From contig OU612066.1 in assembly GCA_914767715.1 (NCBI GenBank), forward strand, positions 28,990,283 through 29,054,282: 64,000 nt of DNA, given 5' to 3'. Source of the DNA: Membranipora membranacea. Lineage: Eukaryota > Bryozoa > Gymnolaemata > Cheilostomatida > Membraniporidae. A model generated the notes under the pieces. It was not told the origin of the DNA. It did no database searches and saw only the letters and a list, made by a program, of their open reading frames with translations. Positions 1-9,923 of the stretch are shown piece by piece. Each line of letters opens with the position of its first letter. Within the stretch, counting starts at the first letter, position 1. A program made the position numbers and the translations under genes.

Positions 1-282
1 GAGGTCGCCTACGCCAAGCCTCAAATTCTTGGCAACATTAAAAACTTTTCTTAGTAATTTCTTGTCTATGGTACATATGCTCGTGTGCAAAACAGGCAGA
101 CAATACATCAAGAGGGAAACTACAAGACTTTTGAACATCATGGAAGCTAATGGCTTTGTACTTAGATGCAACATTTTTTTAACAACATACATTCTTTGAC
201 TTGCTTTGCCAGCTATTCTTTGCACATAATCTTCAAATCCCAGGTATTTCACCCGACAATATTTCGGTACCATCCCAGACAT
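1..282 (-). pseudogene. Reverse-transcriptase C-terminal relic (copy A)
   Basis: This is the reverse complement of the left end of copy A and the equivalent of 4402-4707. It encodes the same tail of a non-LTR retrotransposon reverse transcriptase and is cut by the window edge, so only part can be read. It has no catalytic core and is a relic. Confidence 0.6.
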
Positions 283-1255
283 ACCCTCAGCTGTTTATGC
301 TCAGGGCGTTTTACACCTTTAAAGTACCACAATGGGACATGCTAATATCAAAACTCAGGTTTCGAATCCTCCCAGGTTGAGAGCCCTGATTTTACATAAT
401 CAGATAGTAACTAGAAACCAGAAGTATTTTATATCTGATATCATATGCTTTCATAATAACAATACTACTACTATTAAGGCTTCTTTGAGGGAAGGATTTG
501 GGATTTTAACGTGACATTTATTTTCGCACAAATCAGAAGCACTGCCCAATCTATTCTTAAAAATTTTACTTGAAAGACAGTAATTTACGTTTGAAACAAC
601 CCTAATAATCTTCAATAGTTTTTAAATGACATTGTTTCCTCAATCAATCCTTGTTTAAAATGTGATAGTGTCAGGCCTTCTTGTGTCTTTCTTAGGATTG
701 AAATATTTCATAATTGTTTGATGGGTATCCCTGGCTTAAATTTAATTCATATCACTGGGCAAGGTCGGTTGACACAAGTACCAGTAGATGAATTATGCGT
801 CCTCATTTAATCCCCCCACTCAAAAACTTTGACCCCATCCAGCAAAAATTAGAACCAGTAGTATTGAATTTGGATTGGATTGGAAATAGTAAATCAAATA
901 TCTATCGCTACCTATTATCTTGCTATCTTGCAAGTATAAGGGTTTACGGAGAGTTATTTAACCAGATTGACACAATCTGTTTGGTGCTTGGAGTTTGAAA
1001 TAAAACCTGTATACAGGGAGAACTTGTATGCTGGTATAATTTCTGATATTTGGAGACATTCAATTTTGATCCTAGATTCTCCCTCTGTAAAGAATTCTCT
1101 CATTTAAGTTTGTATGTTTACCTGGATACAAGGACGGGATATGATAAATTAGGCAAAGTGGGATAACTTCGAATTCATATTAAGTACGACATTGTATGAA
1201 AATTAGAAGATAACTTTACAGCAACTTGAAGCCAAAATACTTTTAATGAACTGAG
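1..1255. repeat. Long direct repeat, copy A (left edge cut by window)
   Basis: This copy matches 4426-5680 base for base, with about 12 substitutions and no net indel over 1,255 bases (about 99% identity). The left end is the window edge, so the repeat may extend further. The right end is sharp: homology stops at 1255. On the minus strand of 1-282 lies the same reverse-transcriptase C-terminal relic as in copy B. The ORFs at 332-514 and 795-998 are simply shared between the copies and carry no recognisable domain. The high identity means a recent duplication or recent insertion of two copies of one mobile element, probably a non-LTR element or its derivative (inference). Confidence 0.9.
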
Positions 1256-1268
1256 CTCAGTTCATTAA
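1243..1268. repeat. Perfect 26-base palindrome at the repeat boundary
   Basis: TTAATGAACTGAG is followed at once by its exact reverse complement, centred between 1255 and 1256, exactly where homology to copy B ends. A weaker inverted match extends the arms to about 1231-1280. Copy B has only the left half (to 5680) and then unrelated sequence. Confidence 0.9.
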
Positions 1269-1269
1269 C

Positions 1270-2154
1270 AGTATTGGCTGATTTTGGTGATTAGCTCCTC
1301 CTGACCAAACTTTGAACTTCACTCTAGGGAAGTGTATTTAACTTGGTTGAACTAAACCCACATATAATTATGTATTATACCAATATAAACCCAATGAGCC
1401 ACAATAATATTTAAAAAAATATTATTTCTCAAAGAAATCTACAAAAAACAGCCGTTACTATCAAAGTAATGTATCGCACAGCTACTTCCAATAGTCTGAT
1501 TACTTCCAAATTTCTTTTGGTTATTTAGAATAGGGCTGTCCAGATATGCTGATTTTTGCATCATTGTAAGTTGCATGCAAGCAAAATGTAACATGTATAT
1601 CTGTTTTTGAAAGTATGCCTGATGTGTGCTTACGATTGCGCAATACACCAGAGTCCTTAGCCTTTGATATACTCTCTTTGTCTAAACAAAGCCTCTTCTA
1701 TAACAAGCTTTCAATTCAATCGATGTATGAGGCACAATAATCCTATGTCCCAAATGCAACAAGTACAATTATAATCTGCTACTGGTAGCCTAATACTGTG
1801 ATTACCAAAGATCATAAATTGTTAATACTACATTTTACAAAATATTCTGATCATGAATTAAATGATTCGAATTCAGTAATTTAGCAGGAAATCTCATCAT
1901 TCAACTTCAAATGTGGAAATAAGTCTTAGGCACAAATGGTCTTGATTGGTTTCCCATCTTATTTCAATGATTAATATCTCAACAAAATTTTTATTCATGT
2001 GTAGTTTAGTTGTAATTTCATGTATATATAGGTTTTTTCACCTTTGTCAAACATTTGATCGTCTAGAAAGTGCTTGAGTTTTATATTATTCAATCGACTT
2101 GCTCCACGACCAGTAGAGCCTCCTGAGTCAAGCTACTAGAAGTGCATGGCAAGC
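1270..2154. other. No gene seen
   Basis: AT-rich sequence. The only sizeable ORF (1439-1648, minus) has no recognisable domain or splice context. Confidence 0.5.
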
Positions 2155-2165
2155 TAGTGCAACCA

Positions 2166-2268
2166 TAGTCTAAGTGCTCAGACTCCAAGGCGCAGGGAGT
2201 TGCTTGCGCAAACTATAATAGTTTGCCCAAGTAACTCCCTGCTCCTTGGAGTCTGGGCACTTAGACTA
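2166..2268. mobile_element. Palindromic MITE-like element 1 (103 bp, 9-bp target duplication)
   Basis: The element begins TAGTCTAAGTGCTCAGACTC and ends with the near-perfect reverse complement (…GGGCACTTAGACTA). Almost its whole length folds back on itself. It is flanked by an exact 9-base direct repeat, GTGCAACCA (2157-2165 and 2269-2277), read as a target-site duplication. It carries no coding capacity. Its ends match those of the element at 8718-8860. A 9-base duplication is typical of Mutator-like transposons, but no transposase is present, so the superfamily is a guess. Confidence 0.9.
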
Positions 2269-2279
2269 GTGCAACCATG

Positions 2280-4400
2280 ATGCGAATGGCTATTATTATT
2301 ATTATTATAATCTCACATGACACATGCCTCCAAAATAAACTGACTCTGTGGGTTCGGAAAGATCTTCTTTGTAATTTTGTGATGGCTTATTTAGTCGACA
2401 CAAACGGGTATCAATCTTTCAATTTAGAAATTGTGGTTAAAATAGATTATATTTTATTAGCTTCGATTGTTTGATGCAGAAAGCGTGCTATCAAGAATGA
2501 GATGGATTTAAGAGTTGGTGACATACGTTAGAGTGTCAGTCGCACAGCGCGCATGCGTTGGAGGTCATGGGATTTGTTAGCCCCGAGGGCTTGTCAATCG
2601 GGATGCATGGGTTTCTCTTTGATTACAGATTATAGCAAGAAGCTGATCTATGAATACTGAATTGCAATCTAACTATTATGATAAATGGAAGGTTACCAAA
2701 ATATGTGCATATCTTGGCACTGAGCATAGGGATTCATATGTTAAAGTTAAAGTTAAAGTGTTTAACACAGAGTAATTCATTATGCTAGCAATATCAATTG
2801 TAAGCAGAGGCTGTACACACAGCATTCTTCTCATAGAGTGTTATCATGTGTTGCTATTCACAATAAAATATCTAATTGTGTGGCTAATTAAAATTGTTTT
2901 TAAAAACAGGAGCACACGCTATTGTTTGGTGACAAGATTGAGTCAACATAATCTCATAATTGTGTTGGTTTGTGATGGTTTGTGTTGTCACAATGTCTCT
3001 CTGTTTAGTCATACAATCAAAAGATTTACTATGTAGTGCTCTCATATTTACAGGTAGGCATACTAGTAGTGATTGCTTATTTATTTATTTATAGAGGCTT
3101 ACAAAAGGATGGCTAATAATTTAGGTTAGCACAATACAATTTTGAATATTATCATGGGCTAAGGCCCCTGTAACTCCTTGCTCTCTGTATGGCATCACAG
3201 CCATTAACACAGTGAGCAATATCCTCATGACAGTAGATACAATAGTAAAAACCTTTCATACTGTGATTTATCTGGATGCCCAACTAACTATATTGACTTC
3301 AAGCTGTTGATGGCATATGGCCGAGGAGCTATTGGTGACTGCATTTGGAAAACTTCTAACTCAAATTAAGCTGCAAAACAAAATCCCTCCCCTGCCTTCT
3401 CTGGTCTTCACCTGATCGATTTGATTGATTTATTACATATCACAGACAATATTACCAGGGCTCTCAACCACTCAGATTTAGCCCGAGTTACTCAGATTTT
3501 TGGGTTCAACTCAGGCTTCTCAGGGGATTTTAAAATGTGAGCTAAAACTCAGATTTTGCTCGTTGGCAGAGATGAATAATATATAAACAATGCTAAATGT
3601 TGCCTTACAATAATTTATGTCATATTATTAATGAATGATCAGGTATTAGATTCTAGTTGTGATAAGCTATGCTCTCACTGCGCTGCCTATTCAAGTCATT
3701 TATGTGAGATTCCAATTTGTATTTGAGAACGCTTTTAAAATTTAGCTTGTAATGAACTTGACATGATTGAATGAACCTAGTCTTTAATTTGAATATCAAC
3801 TCATTACACCCAACTTGCCTTCCTGTCAAAGCATCTCGGTTCAGACTGAGATGACATCAAACTTCTGCATGTGAATAATGTGTGGTATTTGTTGTGGGTA
3901 TTTGATTTCATTTGTGATAAGCTATGCTCTTATTGCTCTCCCAGTGATTTGCAAATAGATTATTATGGCTAAATAGAAATTTGAATTTTAGGAATGTTAT
4001 AAAAGTCATTTTGCAGGTGAACCGGATAAATCCGGGCAATGATTTCAATAGCATCACATTACATCAATTATATGCCTTTCTACCCTGGTGGCTCGATTCG
4101 TCAGCCTTTAAAACAATATTTTTACAAACATATTTTTACATCATGGGGATTCAGTTTCACCTGTGGCGTTGGCCTTGGTTAGTCCATATGAATTGGTTCA
4201 TCTGGATCAAATCTAAAATTATTTACGATTTTATGTTTACAAGCAATGCTCTAGGTTTTTATTGATTTACTAGCTATCACAAACATGAAATGTTGCGAGA
4301 AAGGGATGCATATACTTTGTCATTAAAGGAGCTTGCTACTAATGTATTGAACTTGCATTTGAGGGCATCGCTCTAGGAAATTTTGTATGATGTGATGCTC
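2280..4400. other. Gene-free stretch with simple repeats
   Basis: I see no supported gene. It holds an ATT microsatellite (about 2288-2310), a short TTAAAG tandem (about 2740-2760), a TTTA run (about 3077-3094), and a direct repeat of about 19 bases, TTGTGATAAGCTATGCTCT, near 3656 and 3913. The ORFs at 2277-2474, 2782-3036 and 3981-4265 have no recognisable features. Confidence 0.5.
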
Positions 4401-4401
4401 A

Positions 4402-4707
4402 TCAGCAGAACAGCACAATAATATCGAGGTCGCCTACGCCAAGCCTCAAATTCTTGGCAACATTAAAAACTTTTCTTAGTAATTTCTTGTCTATGGTACA
4501 TATGCTCGTGTGCAAAACAGGCAGACAATACATCAAGAGGGAAACTACAAGACTTTTGAACATCATGGAAGCTAATGGCTTTGTACTTAGATGCAACATT
4601 TTTTTAACAACATACATTCTTTGACTTGCTTTGCCAGCTATTCTTTGCACATAATCTTCAAATCCCAGGTATTTCACCCGACAATATTTCGGTACCATCC
4701 CAGACAT
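4402..4707 (-). pseudogene. Non-LTR retrotransposon reverse-transcriptase C-terminal fragment
   Basis: The 101-residue reading frame has the pattern found just after the catalytic core of CR1/jockey-like reverse transcriptases: a YLG start (KYLGFEDYVQRIAGKASQRM), then the hydrophobic stretch with SLLMYCLPVLH, then a lysine/arginine-rich segment (KKLLRKVFNVAKNLR). The catalytic YxDD motif, the endonuclease and the 5' part are missing, so it is inactive. The frame lies mostly in repeat copy B but runs 24 bases past 4426, which suggests the duplicated unit extends beyond the window in copy A. Clade assignment rests on pattern only. Confidence 0.7.
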
Positions 4708-5680
4708 ACCCTCAGCTGTTTATGCTCAGGACGTTTTACACCTTTAAAGTACCACTATGGGACATGCTAATATCAAAACTCAGGTTTCGAATCCTCCCAG
4801 GTTGAGAGCCCTGATTTTACATAATCAAATAGTAACTAGAAACCAGAAGTATTTTATATCTGATATCATATGCCTTCATAATAACAATACTACTACTATT
4901 AAGGCTTCTTTGAGGGAAGGATTTGGGATTTTAACGTGACATTTATTTTCGCACAAATCAGAAGCACTGCCCAATCTATTCTTAAAAATTTTACTTGAAG
5001 GACAGTAATTTACGTTTGAAACAACCCTAATAATCTTCAATAATTTTTAATTGACATTGTTTCCTCAATCAATCCTTGTTTAAAATGTGATAGTGTCAGG
5101 CCTTCTTGTGTCTTTCTTAGGATTGAAATATTTCATAATTGTTTGATGGGTATCCCTGGCTTAAATTTAATTCATATCACTGGGCAAGGTCGGTTGACAC
5201 AAGTACCAGTAGATGAATTATGCGTCCTCATTTAATCCCCCCACTCAAAAACTTTGACCCCATCCAGCAAAAATTAGAACCAGTAGTATTGAATTTGGAT
5301 TGGATTGGAAATAGTAAATCAAATATCTATCGCTACCTATTCTCTTGCTATCTTGCAAGTATAAGGGTTTACGGAGAGTTATTTAACCAGATTGACACAA
5401 TCTGTTTGGTGCTTGGAGTTTGAAATAAAACCTGTATAAAGGGAGAACTTGTATGCTGGTATAATTTCTGATATTTGGAGACATTCAATTTTGATCCTAG
5501 ATTCTCCCTCTGTAAAGAACTCTCTCATTTAAGTTTGTATGTTTACCTGGATACAAGGACGGGATATGATAAATTAGGCAAAGTGGGATAACTTCGAATT
5601 CATATTAAGTACGACATTGTATGAAAATGAGAAGATAACTCTACAGCAACTTGAAGCCAAAATACTTTTAATGAACTGAG
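4426..5680. repeat. Long direct repeat, copy B
   Basis: Second copy of the 1,255-base unit seen at 1-1255, with about 12 scattered substitutions. It ends at 5680 in ...TTTTAATGAACTGAG. Sequence beyond 5680 does not match what follows copy A, so this is not a simple tandem duplication of the whole 4.4 kb. Its end carries an ATTAAA on the minus strand (5667-5672) that could serve as the polyadenylation signal of the neighbouring TRPT1 gene. Confidence 0.92.
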
Positions 5681-5811
5681 TAAATTGAATTGCAAATTGA
5701 CTGACAACGTAAACATAGAAAGAAGGGATAGAGATTATAAAAATAAATGACACAGAATTGTAGTGATTTAGATCTTCACTAATGATTTATCTGTAACCTT
5801 CATAGCAAAGT

Positions 5812-6456
5812 TTAGTCCCTCTTCTTGAACTTAAGGTATTTGGGATGAATGAAACCATCTTCATCTCCGCTACTCAATATAACATTGTTTTTGGAACGGA
5901 AAAACCTAAGCCCATCTTTGTGAGCATCTGTAATATTGACATAAACTAGCCAGCTACAGGACTGTCTCATACCGCTGATCACACCGTCAGCGCCTGGCAG
6001 GTTGACAGCCATGTGTATGTGGTTTCTCCCCATCTTTGACAGCCCTCGCTTCCTAATTATATCGATCACTCGGTTGTTGGTACCATGTATAGCCTGAGGT
6101 AATTCTGCTGGATCTACAGGCTTTAGGTCAAGGTCTTCTACATGATTGAGTGTGTGTCCTTGCGTTGCTCGGATCTTCAGTTGATTTGTTGATTCATCCT
6201 CTGACAGCTCAAATCGCTGCTTGTCGTTCTGCTCAACTACACAAACTATGTCCTGTTCAGTAAAAGTCGAGAATTTTTGATGCGATAGTATGGCGCTCAG
6301 TTTCACATAGCCATCTGAAGAGATTGCAAAGCCTTCTTTCACTGCTCCGTGTCGTAGAGTGTAGGATAGCAGTTTTGAAAGCTTCACATTATGACTAGCG
6401 TCGCTGTCTCGATTTTGGTGCCGCCGACCTTTCCCACGAGGATGATTGGATGCCAT
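5812..6456 (-). CDS. TRPT1: tRNA 2'-phosphotransferase (Tpt1/KptA family)
   Basis: The enzyme removes the internal 2'-phosphate left at tRNA splice junctions, transferring it to NAD+; family members can also ADP-ribosylate 5'-phosphorylated RNA ends (established knowledge). The 214-residue protein shows the full signature: LSKLLSYTLRHGA (26-38), DGYVKL (48-53), NDKQRFEL (77-84), IRATQGH (95-101), HGT (124-126), GLSKMGRNHIHMA (138-150), GVISGMRQSC (158-167) and DGLRFFRSKNNVIL (181-194). The family's catalytic arginines and histidine appear present. The N-terminus is short and basic. I chose the ATG at 6454-6456; the open frame extends upstream only through a TTG codon. An acceptor-like TTGCAG lies 3 bases before the ATG (6460-6461), hinting at a 5' UTR intron. 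The coding region is intronless although vertebrate orthologues have several introns, so a retrogene or intron loss is possible. Likely poly(A) signal: ATTAAA, 5667-5672. Confidence 0.95.
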   Translation of the reverse strand: MASNHPRGKGRRHQNRDSDASHNVKLSKLLSYTLRHGAVKEGFAISSDGYVKLSAILSHQKFSTFTEQDIVCVVEQNDKQRFELSEDESTNQLKIRATQGHTLNHVEDLDLKPVDPAELPQAIHGTNNRVIDIIRKRGLSKMGRNHIHMAVNLPGADGVISGMRQSCSWLVYVNITDAHKDGLRFFRSKNNVILSSGDEDGFIHPKYLKFKKRD

Positions 6457-6540
6457 TGTCTGCAATACGCAAATTTACAATACCAATTAAATTAATAGAG
6501 GATTCAATCGCTGACCTACGTACACAGCATGCAATCACTG

Positions 6541-6576
6541 ATATCATGGAGTATGACTTTTACTCCATGATGATAT
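6541..6576. repeat. Micro-hairpin just upstream of TRPT1
   Basis: A 25-base hairpin, CATGGAGTA...TACTCCATG, lies between two TGATAT hexamers (6539-6544 and 6571-6576). It lies about 85 bases upstream of the TRPT1 start, in its probable promoter or 5' UTR. Confidence 0.6.
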
Positions 6577-6762
6577 ATAGCTCACGCATATCTAGCTTTT
6601 TGTGCCAGAATTTATGATCTTTGGTCATATTATCATAATGTGAGCACCATTGGCTAGCTTCCTTAATACTTTGTCAATGCCCAGAATCAACCATCCCCAG
6701 CATGGGCAAAGAGCATGGTTACAAGCCCCAAGAGCCAGTAATGTGTCTTCCATTTAGTGAAG

Positions 6763-6790
6763 CAATGAACTACCTAGAGGTAGTTCATTG
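6763..6790. mobile_element. 28-bp micro-hairpin flanked by 7-bp direct repeat
   Basis: The arms CAATGAACTACCT and AGGTAGTTCATTG are exact reverse complements around a 2-base centre. An exact 7-base repeat AGTGAAG abuts both sides (6756-6762 and 6791-6797). This has the layout of a tiny transposon insertion with target duplication, but templated DNA synthesis could also produce it. Confidence 0.7.
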
Positions 6791-6839
6791 AGTGAAGGAA
6801 GTGAGGATTTAAACTTGTGTGAATTCTACTTACTATGAT

Positions 6840-8060
6840 CCTCACCCACCTGTGTCTCAGGGTTGTCTAAGATCTGAAGTTGAAGAGTGGGATCTTGCTA
6901 TGAATGCTGGAGGCTTCTGCCCTACCCTATAGATTGTACTGACTTAATTATGCTGAAGGCACTTTGATATGATTGTGTTATTTTATAGGAAGAAAGATTT
7001 CTATGGTGTAACAATTTGTGAATGTTTGTATTTGATGGTGAAATACTGATAACAATGTGGGCTTGTTTACATACAGTGTTACCTGACAATATTGACCTCA
7101 TTCAAAATGGTTTTCTAAAGAGTTTTCTTTAATTGATTTGCCAAAGTGTTCTTTAGACTTGAAAGAATGAATACCGACTGAACTTGGGCTCCTAAGTGTT
7201 TATTCAAAATATGTTCTCTCTAAGATTCGTAGTGTACAATATTGATTATGTATATGTTTAAAATATGACTGGCAAGCGATAATATGTGAAGGTAAATTCA
7301 AGACAGTTTGGCAGCTATCAGATCTGTCCTTTGTCAAGTTTGTTTCAAATTGATCAGACAAGTCAATATCTAGTCTGTTGAAAAATCAGGCATCGAATGG
7401 GTCATGACAAGGTTATGATGGTTGTGACCTTGAAACGTCATGCCCTGACTAATTTAGTATTAAGTCATATGTTGGTTATTTTTTTATATGATTTGGAATA
7501 TTTGCACAATTTCTCATAATGACAAAATCTTATTATAAAAAATATCAATCATTTTAAATTTGCTATTCATTGATAAAGATGCAAGGTTAGTTCAGGGAAA
7601 ATGGTTAGTTAAAGTGTCCCTAACAGTAGTAAGATTCACAAAATTAAATCTCTTACTAATATCCTCGAGATGGCAATAAATTTTTAGAAGCTTTTCTCAT
7701 GAGTTGTGTGTCCAGTTCATAAATCATGAATAGTCGCAGCGAAGGGGTAAATGTCCCACGTTTTAACTACATTTTTATCTTTAATTTACAATACCATCTC
7801 CATATTTGTGATGAGAGTGGCAACAAAGTTATGAAGAAGACCTAAAACAAAGTCTCTGCAACAAGGAATTTAAAAGCTATCTAAGAAATATTTAGGAGTT
7901 GTAATTTCTACCTGCCCAAGCTACATAATAGTAATTTCTGTATTAACCTCTCTGATTACATTTCATCTCGGTTACAATCAATTTATTTTAATCAGAATGA
8001 ATAACATATAAACAATTGTCATTCTGTTGCTCTAGATGTGTTTGTCAATCATTTTATGCT
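6840..8060. repeat. Dispersed repeat, copy 1
   Basis: Blocks of this stretch recur, diverged and with indels, at about 16915-17770 and 33045-33660. Shared landmarks are AGGCACTTTGATATGATTGT, the ACTGATAACAATGTGGGCTT block, AATAGTCGCAGCGAAGGG, ATTTAGGAGTTGTAATTTCT, and AACAATTGTCATTCTGTTGC. No long ORF is shared, so it is a non-autonomous repeat. The three copies lie in presumed introns or intergenic DNA next to membrane-protein exons or gene-free DNA. Confidence 0.8.
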
Positions 8061-8291
8061 TGGAAAGCTCAGATTAATAATTTTCCTTGTATTTTAGAAT
8101 GAGGCGGCGAATATTGATTGCGATGATCTCAGACAGGCTACTCGCCCCAATATAACAGTTGTTTTCTTCTCTTGCACAATAATAACATAACTCTCGTTTT
8201 GAGCGCACCCTCCTCTCCTTACAATTTGTTGTTTGACTCAGCTATACACATTATTCTGCTTTGGCACTCTATCAAATTACTTTTGTTGCAG

Positions 8292-8371
8292 CTTTAGTTG
8301 GCTGCATTGTAGTTTTGGTGATGTTAGATGTTGGAATAGCTTTGGCTGGTCTGCTATATAAAATGAGATAA
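8292..8371 (+). CDS. Candidate transmembrane exon of a membrane protein
   Basis: After an acceptor (TTTTGTTGCAG, ending 8291) the frame beginning at 8294 encodes 25 residues, LVGCIVVLVMLDVGIALAGL followed by LYKMR, then TAA. A hydrophobic span of about 20 residues followed by a basic KMR stop-transfer is the signature of a single-pass membrane segment. The stop lies directly after the basic residues and no good donor is visible, so this is either the last exon of a short-tailed isoform or a damaged exon. The cytoplasmic-tail-like exon at 8666 lies 295 bases downstream and may belong to the same gene. No extracellular domain was recognised upstream. The family is unknown. Confidence 0.45.
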
Positions 8372-8665
8372 AGATGAAGTAGACAAGTTGCACGAACGCT
8401 TCTGATCAGAGAAGAAAGAACTCAAACCGTCTCTGAACATGTTTTAGGAGGTTAGTATGCAAAGCTATCGTGTAGATCATAATAAAGTTGCAAATACACA
8501 TGTGCATTTTTCCAAGCCATGAGGCAACCCCAACAGCTGTAATCAGCAACCAAAAAAGTTTCAGGAGGAGAAAGTTATGCCCTAACAATAGAATTGTGAT
8601 TTATTGTGGAGCACATGAATGGCCTTTGATGTATATAAACTCTTTTTTAATTTTTACTTACACAG

Positions 8666-9087
8666 GTATTGAAGTCAACACAAGGGATAGTTCGGCATGA
8701 TCAAGAAGATGAAGAGCTAGTCTAAGTGCTCAGACTCCAAGGCGCAGGGAGTTACTTGCGCAAGCTATCAAACTCCTCTCCCCTGCTCCGAGAAGGGGAG
8801 AGGAGTTTGATAGCTTGCGCACGTAACTCCCTGCGCCTTGGAGTCTGAGCACTTAGACTAATGAAGAGCAGTCAGATGAGGACCACTCAAACAATGACAG
8901 CCAGGTTAAGAACAAACCCCTTCCACCTCTGCCAATTCAGTATAGACACCCTCTAGTGCACATGCGATCTAACATTGCAGTTATGTCCGGTGAGCCTTAC
9001 TATGAAGTGGTACTTGAGAATCCAAGGCCAAGGTCCCTAATTCCAAGGCCCCCGTACGTACCACCTAGGATATCACCCCTGTCCTGA
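8666..9087 (+). pseudogene. Cytoplasmic-tail-like exon split by a hairpin transposon
   Basis: A strong acceptor (polypyrimidine run, then TTACACAG, ending 8665) opens a frame starting VLKSTQGIVRHDQEDEEQSD. The palindromic element at 8718-8860 interrupts it and brings in a TAA after five bases of its own sequence. If the element and one 9-base target copy (8861-8869) are ignored, the two flanks (52 and 218 bases) join into exactly 90 codons ending in TGA at 9085-9087. The tail is acidic, then proline-rich (KPLPPLP, an SH3-ligand-like motif), then has a tyrosine cluster (EPYYEVVLE) and PYVPPRISPLS. The element therefore landed in coding DNA. The next repeat unit (9286-9690) is a homologous copy of the tail. 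Whether an allele without the insertion exists cannot be told from this window. Confidence 0.6.
8718..8860. mobile_element. Palindromic MITE-like element 2 (143 bp, 9-bp target duplication)
   Basis: It starts TAGTCTAAGTGCTCAGACTC and ends GAGTCTGAGCACTTAGACTA, and the entire element is a nearly perfect hairpin with arms of about 70 bases. Exact 9-base direct repeats ATGAAGAGC flank it (8709-8717 and 8861-8869). About 35 terminal bases match element 1 at 2166-2268. It is inserted within an otherwise open reading frame (see 8666-9087). It has no coding capacity and must have been mobilised in trans. Confidence 0.95.
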
Positions 9088-9276
9088 CCAGTACGTCCCA
9101 GCCAATAGTTAGTGCGTCGAGTTCTGATGAGGTTTCTAATTCAAACTTTCCTGGTACTCATACTGATGGCATCCACACTGAAGAATTACCGTACTGTGAC
9201 ATCCTTGTATTTTTCTTGATAATGATGCACAGTATCTTGATTACGATCACGCTGTTGAACCAACCTGTCCAACTTT

Positions 9277-9687
9277 GTGGCTGAACCATATCAGTATAGA
9301 AAACCTCTCATCCACATGCGACCTAACGATGCTGATGAGTCCAATGAGCTGTACTATGAAGAGGTACTTGAACATCTAAATAGACCTATCAATATTTCAA
9401 GGCATCCATATGTTCCACCTAGAATATCACCTCTGTCTAGTACACACCTGCCTGTAGTTAGTGCATCCAGTTCTGATCAGGTAGCTGGTACTCATACTGA
9501 TGGCATACACACTGAAGAATCTCTGTACTCTGACAACCCTTGTGTTTTTCCTGATAATGATGCAGAGTATGTTGATTGCGCACACGCTGTTGAACCAAGT
9601 ACGCTATCTAACTCTGTGGCTGAACGATCAACATCTACGTGTGTACATTTAAAAGTGTGCTATCTGAAATTTTACAAGGATTATTAG
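9277..9687 (+). CDS. Duplicated tail unit of the membrane protein (3' coding segment)
   Basis: The frame reads QYRKPLIHMRPNDADES..., with YYEEVLE, HPYVPPRISPLSS, and a serine/threonine-rich acidic stretch to TAG. It is a homologous copy of 8928-9275: QYRHPLVHMR, PYYEVVLE and PYVPPRISPLS align one to one. The upstream copy is damaged after PLS by a 5-base insertion, with a 1-base loss further on, whereas this copy stays open for over 130 codons. No start codon fits (the frame opens at GTG; first ATG at 9316), so it is part of an exon, not an independent gene. Repeated YxxV/YxxL-like tyrosines suggest a signalling tail (inference). Poly(A) signals follow at 9736 and 9817. Confidence 0.5.
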   Translation: MAEPYQYRKPLIHMRPNDADESNELYYEEVLEHLNRPINISRHPYVPPRISPLSSTHLPVVSASSSDQVAGTHTDGIHTEESLYSDNPCVFPDNDAEYVDCAHAVEPSTLSNSVAERSTSTCVHLKVCYLKFYKDY

Positions 9688-9735
9688 CATAATTAGAAAA
9701 GAGCATCCTAAAGCTCCTCACCCTTCCAGTATTAG

Positions 9736-9822
9736 AATAAATAATCTGGCTTTTTAAACTGGAAAATGGAAAGTTTTTGTACATTGTGTTCTGATTTTGT
9801 TTTATTCTATTCTGTAAATAAA
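9736..9822 (+). terminator. Polyadenylation signals
   Basis: AATAAA occurs at 9736-9741 and 9817-9822, 46-130 bases after the stop of the plus-strand tail frame. This supports a gene 3' end here. Confidence 0.55.
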
Positions 9823-9889
9823 TTCATATTTGTACAGTTTTTTGGTTAACCAATAAATTTATCTTTTGATTATGAGAACGTAGTGAACG

Positions 9890-9923
9890 TAGCCCTGTTC
9901 ACACGGCCATGTGAACAGGGCTA
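9890..9923. mobile_element. 34-bp palindromic micro-element with TAG...CTA ends
   Basis: TAGCCCTGTTCAC and GTGAACAGGGCTA are exact reverse complements separated by only 8 bases. The flanking nonamers are tAGTGAACG and gAGTGAACG, identical at 8 of 9 positions. Its termini and duplication length match the 100-140 base elements of this window, making it a candidate minimal member of that family. Confidence 0.75.

Noticed and set aside
355-385. GGTTTCGAATCCTCCCAGG resembling a tRNA/SINE B box
   Set aside because: No A box, no cloverleaf and no acceptor stem at suitable spacing.
332-514. 60-residue ORF repeated at 4757-4939, and 67-residue ORF at 795-998 repeated at 5220-5423
   Set aside because: They lie in the 99% identical repeat, so conservation reflects recency; no domain or gene context.
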